Source of the DNA: Spirochaetia bacterium
Lineage (GTDB): Bacteria > Spirochaetota > Spirochaetia > PWKH01
Assembly: GCA_021736545.1 (NCBI GenBank)
Contig: JAIPFS010000084.1
Span: 1-6,546 of the forward strand
DNA length: 6,546 nucleotides
Direction: 5' to 3'
Both the position numbers and the translations under genes were made by a program. Shown piece after piece: positions 3,972 to 6,546 of this stretch; the stretch's first letter is position 1; every line of letters begins with the position of its first letter. The notes beneath the pieces are model-generated. The model was not told where the DNA came from, made no database searches, and saw only the letters and a list, made by a program, of their open reading frames with translations.

Positions 3972-6278
3972 CTATTTTTTCCTGAGGAGGGCCTCTGCAT
4001 CCTCAATCTGAAGAGGCGGACTGAATATGTAGCCTTGTACAAATCTGCACCCGATACGTTCAAGATAGTTGAGGGTTTCCCGGTCTTCCACCCCTTCTAC
4101 CAGGCTTTTAGCCCCCATCTGTTCACTCATGCTAATAATGGACTGAAGAAGAATTTGAGCTTTCTTGTTCTGCTGTATGTTGTACAGGAATGAGCGGTCA
4201 ATCTTGATCACATCCGCCGGCAGGTGCAGCAAAGAGGAGAGAGAGGAGTAGCCGATGCCGAAGTCATCTACCGCGACGGTATAGCCCTTCTTTCGGAGGG
4301 AAGATAAAAGTTTGAAGTTGTATTCAGTATTATCGGATATGGCGGACTCAGTTATTTCAAGTTCAAGGAGTTTTTTTGAAATGCCCCGCTCTTCGATATA
4401 GCTATCAAGAAAACGGAAGAGTCCGGCATCATAGAGATTGTTGTGCGAAATATTGATACTTATGGGGACAGGAGTCAGTCCCTCCATTTTCTGCCAGAGA
4501 ACTAGCTGCTTGATGCTCTCTTTCATAATGAATTCTGTTAAATCATGGATGAGCCGTGAATTTTCCACCGGAGGAATAAATTTTTCAGGAGACAGATCCC
4601 CGAATTTTGGGTGCCGCCATCGGACCAGGGCTTCCAGGCCGATAATTGATTGCGTTTTCAACTCATACTTTGGCTGATACATCAGATAGATGCTTCCATC
4701 TTCTAATGCCCCCGTAAACTCCCCCAGGAGGGTGAGGTTGCGTTTGATTGCTTCAATTGACGTGTTCTGCATCTTGCCGCTGTAATTGTTCTCAGAATAA
4801 TCTTCTGTCTTGAGTGGATTCACTTCAGCTTTTGCTGCTGTCTCTTCCTCTTCATCAAGTTCTTCATCAAGGGCATAAGCATTCAGTGGAGTGCTTCGCA
4901 TTTCCGCTTCCTGTATCAGTCTGAGGGGGTTGCTATGGGGAAGGGAAACATATTGAGATCCTATACTTAATTCTAAATGCATAGGGATCGTATTCACTTT
5001 TACAGGTTCACAGAGAATGTGCAGCAATTTCTGTTTTTTTGAGAACTCAGGCTCCTGCATCAGTATGACGAGACGATTGTTTGACAGGATATAGATGTGA
5101 TTCTCGTGTCCGAGGACCTCTCCAGTCTTTCTGGATATTGCACAATGGATGGAATCAAGGAACTCAAATCCAAAAGTCTGAATAATGTCATCGGTATTAA
5201 TGATCTTTATAAGGAGAAGTACAGCTGGAATATTTTCTTCAGAGGGCTCTGAAGCTTTCTTTTTAGGTCGTTTATTCTTTTTGATGCGCCGCTGCTTGGT
5301 ATCACTACGGGAAGGAAGATTCCTGATATCATGGAAGAATGCTTCAAGATTCAGAAGTTTGGTTGCTGTATCATGGTGGGCATTCCACGTGATTGCTGAA
5401 ATTTTTTCGGAAACTTTTTTTCGGTAGTAGAGCGCGATACAGAGAAATCCAAGGGTTGCCGCTGCTGCAGAAGCGGAAGCTATCTTCCAATAAAACGGTA
5501 GAGACCATCTGTCTGCTCCCGAAAGCAGGCGATGGAGAGATTCGTGGTACACTGACTGTTCATTATTTTTCATATCAAGCATATAACGGTCTATGGTATC
5601 CAGCAGATGCTGAGGTCCGTTTTTGTAGCTTGCAAAGCGAATATCGACGGGACAGCAGATGATGGAGGTCTGAAAGAGATTGTATCTTTTGTAATATTCC
5701 CTGCCGTACAGGCGGTTCACCAGAGAAGCGTCAATTGCTCTTTCCTGTGTTGCCTCAAAAAGTTCAGTATAGGAATTCATAGCAATGAATCTTACATCAA
5801 TGCCGAAGGATTCCATCAGTTCCATGAACGCTCTCTGCTGGATAGATCCGGATAAAACGCCGACCTTTTTATCTTCAAGTTCCAGTATGCTTCGAGGGCG
5901 GAATTCCTGGTTAGTGTAAATATGAGACCAGTTATTCAATACTTCTACGGAAGAGAATTCGTACAATCCTGCTCTGTATTCCGTGTAAGCCGTATCTGGA
6001 AGAATATCAATCTCTTCAGCCTCCAGCTTCTCCAGCAGTTCATTCCATGTCCCTTGAACGTAAACAGTTTCCCAGTCCTCCTGATCTGCTATATGAGAGA
6101 TGATGTCGCCGAAAAGACCACGTATCCGGCCTTGCTTGTCCATATAAATTTTGGGAGGATTCTGATAAACACCGATCCGAACAGTCTCCTGGGAAAACAG
6201 AACCGGAACAGCAGTGAAAAAGAGCATCAGGAATGTAATGAGAAAAAAGGTGATTCTATGTAATACATGATGCCTCAT
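3972..6278 (-). CDS. Periplasmic-sensor c-di-GMP phosphodiesterase: SBP domain, TM, degenerate GGDEF, EAL
   Basis: Of its 768 residues, 1-29 form a signal or anchor peptide (MRHHVLHR then a long hydrophobic run to VLFSQ). Residues 32-255 resemble solute-binding family 3 (RIGVYQNPP, GLFGDI, AEEIDILPD, KKVGVLSGS), so a small ligand is probably sensed outside the membrane. A second helix spans about 259-285. HHDTATKLLNLEAF (301-314) begins a GGDEF-type domain whose signature site reads LSNNRLVIL around 398-406, so cyclase activity is unlikely. The EAL domain (about 510-765) keeps the key residues: EAL 549-551, N609, E641, DD 671-672, K692, E728, E731 and Q748. It should therefore hydrolyse c-di-GMP. 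Basic (about 323-348) and acidic (about 470-487) inserts flank the GGDEF core. ATG 6278 is preferred over ATG 6296 because it gives a clean signal peptide. Confidence 0.93.
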   Translation of the reverse strand: MRHHVLHRITFFLITFLMLFFTAVPVLFSQETVRIGVYQNPPKIYMDKQGRIRGLFGDIISHIADQEDWETVYVQGTWNELLEKLEAEEIDILPDTAYTEYRAGLYEFSSVEVLNNWSHIYTNQEFRPRSILELEDKKVGVLSGSIQQRAFMELMESFGIDVRFIAMNSYTELFEATQERAIDASLVNRLYGREYYKRYNLFQTSIICCPVDIRFASYKNGPQHLLDTIDRYMLDMKNNEQSVYHESLHRLLSGADRWSLPFYWKIASASAAAATLGFLCIALYYRKKVSEKISAITWNAHHDTATKLLNLEAFFHDIRNLPSRSDTKQRRIKKNKRPKKKASEPSEENIPAVLLLIKIINTDDIIQTFGFEFLDSIHCAISRKTGEVLGHENHIYILSNNRLVILMQEPEFSKKQKLLHILCEPVKVNTIPMHLELSIGSQYVSLPHSNPLRLIQEAEMRSTPLNAYALDEELDEEEETAAKAEVNPLKTEDYSENNYSGKMQNTSIEAIKRNLTLLGEFTGALEDGSIYLMYQPKYELKTQSIIGLEALVRWRHPKFGDLSPEKFIPPVENSRLIHDLTEFIMKESIKQLVLWQKMEGLTPVPISINISHNNLYDAGLFRFLDSYIEERGISKKLLELEITESAISDNTEYNFKLLSSLRKKGYTVAVDDFGIGYSSLSSLLHLPADVIKIDRSFLYNIQQNKKAQILLQSIISMSEQMGAKSLVEGVEDRETLNYLERIGCRFVQGYIFSPPLQIEDAEALLRKK

Positions 6279-6284
6279 GGGTAT

Positions 6285-6293
6285 ATAATAACA
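6285..6293 (-). promoter_or_regulatory. Extended -10 element of the EAL gene
   Basis: On the minus strand TGT-TATTAT is an extended -10 element followed by 6 nt (ATACCC) and ATG 6278. This predicts a transcript starting at the start codon. No Shine-Dalgarno site precedes either candidate start. No -35 hexamer is recognisable. Confidence 0.45.
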
Positions 6294-6386
6294 CATTTTC
6301 CATGAAATGCATGGCCATTAAGTCTCTGTTTCCCTTTAAATAGGTTTTTTTGTGTTGCCTTTAAGTATATTATGTATAAACAAACG

Positions 6387-6415
6387 TTGACTTATAAGTG
6401 CTTGGAACGTATAAT
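6387..6415 (+). promoter_or_regulatory. Sigma-70-type promoter of the right-edge gene
   Basis: TTGACT (6387-6392) and TATAAT (6410-6415) are separated by exactly 17 bp, giving five of six and six of six consensus bases. The predicted start of transcription is about 7 nt after the -10, on the A of ATG 6422. A perfect 10-bp palindrome ACTTATAAGT (6390-6399) overlaps the -35 and could hold a repressor. Confidence 0.8.
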
Positions 6416-6421
6416 GCAGGC

Positions 6422-6546
6422 ATGATACATGATGAAAAAAAGTTTAGTAAAGATGTCTCTTCTCGTTTTCATGAGGTACATGAATCTTGGGAAGTCGGAG
6501 AGGGAGATAGTGATGATGCTCCTGACAAAACTATGGAATCGGCAAA
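6422..6546 (+). CDS. Unknown protein, N-terminal part (runs off the window)
   Basis: The frame from ATG 6422 is open to the right edge (41 codons and two bases). It begins MIHDEKKFSKDVSSRFHEVH and continues acidic and hydrophilic (EVGEGDSDDAPDK), with no signal peptide, so a cytosolic protein is likely. I do not recognise it. The choice of frame rests on the strong promoter whose predicted start coincides with this ATG; no Shine-Dalgarno site is present. A second open frame from ATG 6432 (MKKSLVKMSLLVFMRYMNLG...) also reaches the edge and looks more hydrophobic. It has only a weak AGG upstream, which would lie before the predicted transcript start. The gene is divergent from the EAL gene, with a 143-bp gap between the start codons. 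Confidence 0.5.
   Translation, partial: MIHDEKKFSKDVSSRFHEVHESWEVGEGDSDDAPDKTMESA

Noticed and set aside
3845..4193. Short open frames on both strands at the 3' end of the EAL gene
   Set aside because: They overlap conserved EAL coding sequence (the EGVE and QGY motifs) in other frames and have no recognisable product.

Overview
This is bacterial chromosomal DNA of moderate, slightly AT-leaning composition, densely packed with genes on both strands. No rRNA, tRNA, insertion sequence, phage gene or CRISPR array is visible. Two exported or membrane-anchored proteins (a SIMPL-domain protein and a Venus-flytrap/EAL sensor) and a membrane protein fit a free-living diderm with c-di-GMP signalling. 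A spirochaete-like source is possible, but the sequence does not settle the taxonomy.

Left part (1-1833): the C-terminal end of an Mrp/NBP35-type P-loop ATPase is followed by a strong hairpin terminator. Next comes a two-gene unit, a Nudix hydrolase starting at GTG 344 and a signal-peptide SIMPL/DUF541 protein, linked by an ATGA overlap. Convergent to this unit is a minus-strand gene for a two-helix membrane protein (1790-2470). Its last 44 bases overlap the 3' end of the SIMPL gene, and the overlap ends in a 12-bp tandem duplication.

Middle part (2471-3745): a 211-bp divergent intergenic region carries a perfect 8-bp inverted repeat and several TCTGCTTAT-like repeats. It leads into an alkyltransferase-like (ATL) DNA-repair protein whose active-site motif is PWHR instead of PCHR. 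Convergent to the ATL gene is a GNAT acetyltransferase with a His-Gln repeat insert encoded by a GATGCT microsatellite.

Right part (3746-6546): a 768-residue minus-strand protein combines a periplasmic solute-binding sensor domain, a transmembrane segment, a degenerate GGDEF domain and an apparently intact EAL c-di-GMP phosphodiesterase domain. It is divergent from a gene of unknown function that runs off the right edge behind an excellent sigma-70-type promoter.

The genes look like housekeeping and stress functions (Fe-S assembly, nucleotide clean-up, alkylation-damage recognition) plus one c-di-GMP sensor, not one pathway. The most notable pattern is translational. Three genes (Nudix, SIMPL, two-helix membrane protein) have clear Shine-Dalgarno sites. 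The other three intact genes and the partial right-edge gene have none, and for three of these four a -10 element lies only 6-7 nt before the ATG, which suggests leaderless transcripts. No wholly new multi-gene system is convincing here; the closest candidates are listed as findings.
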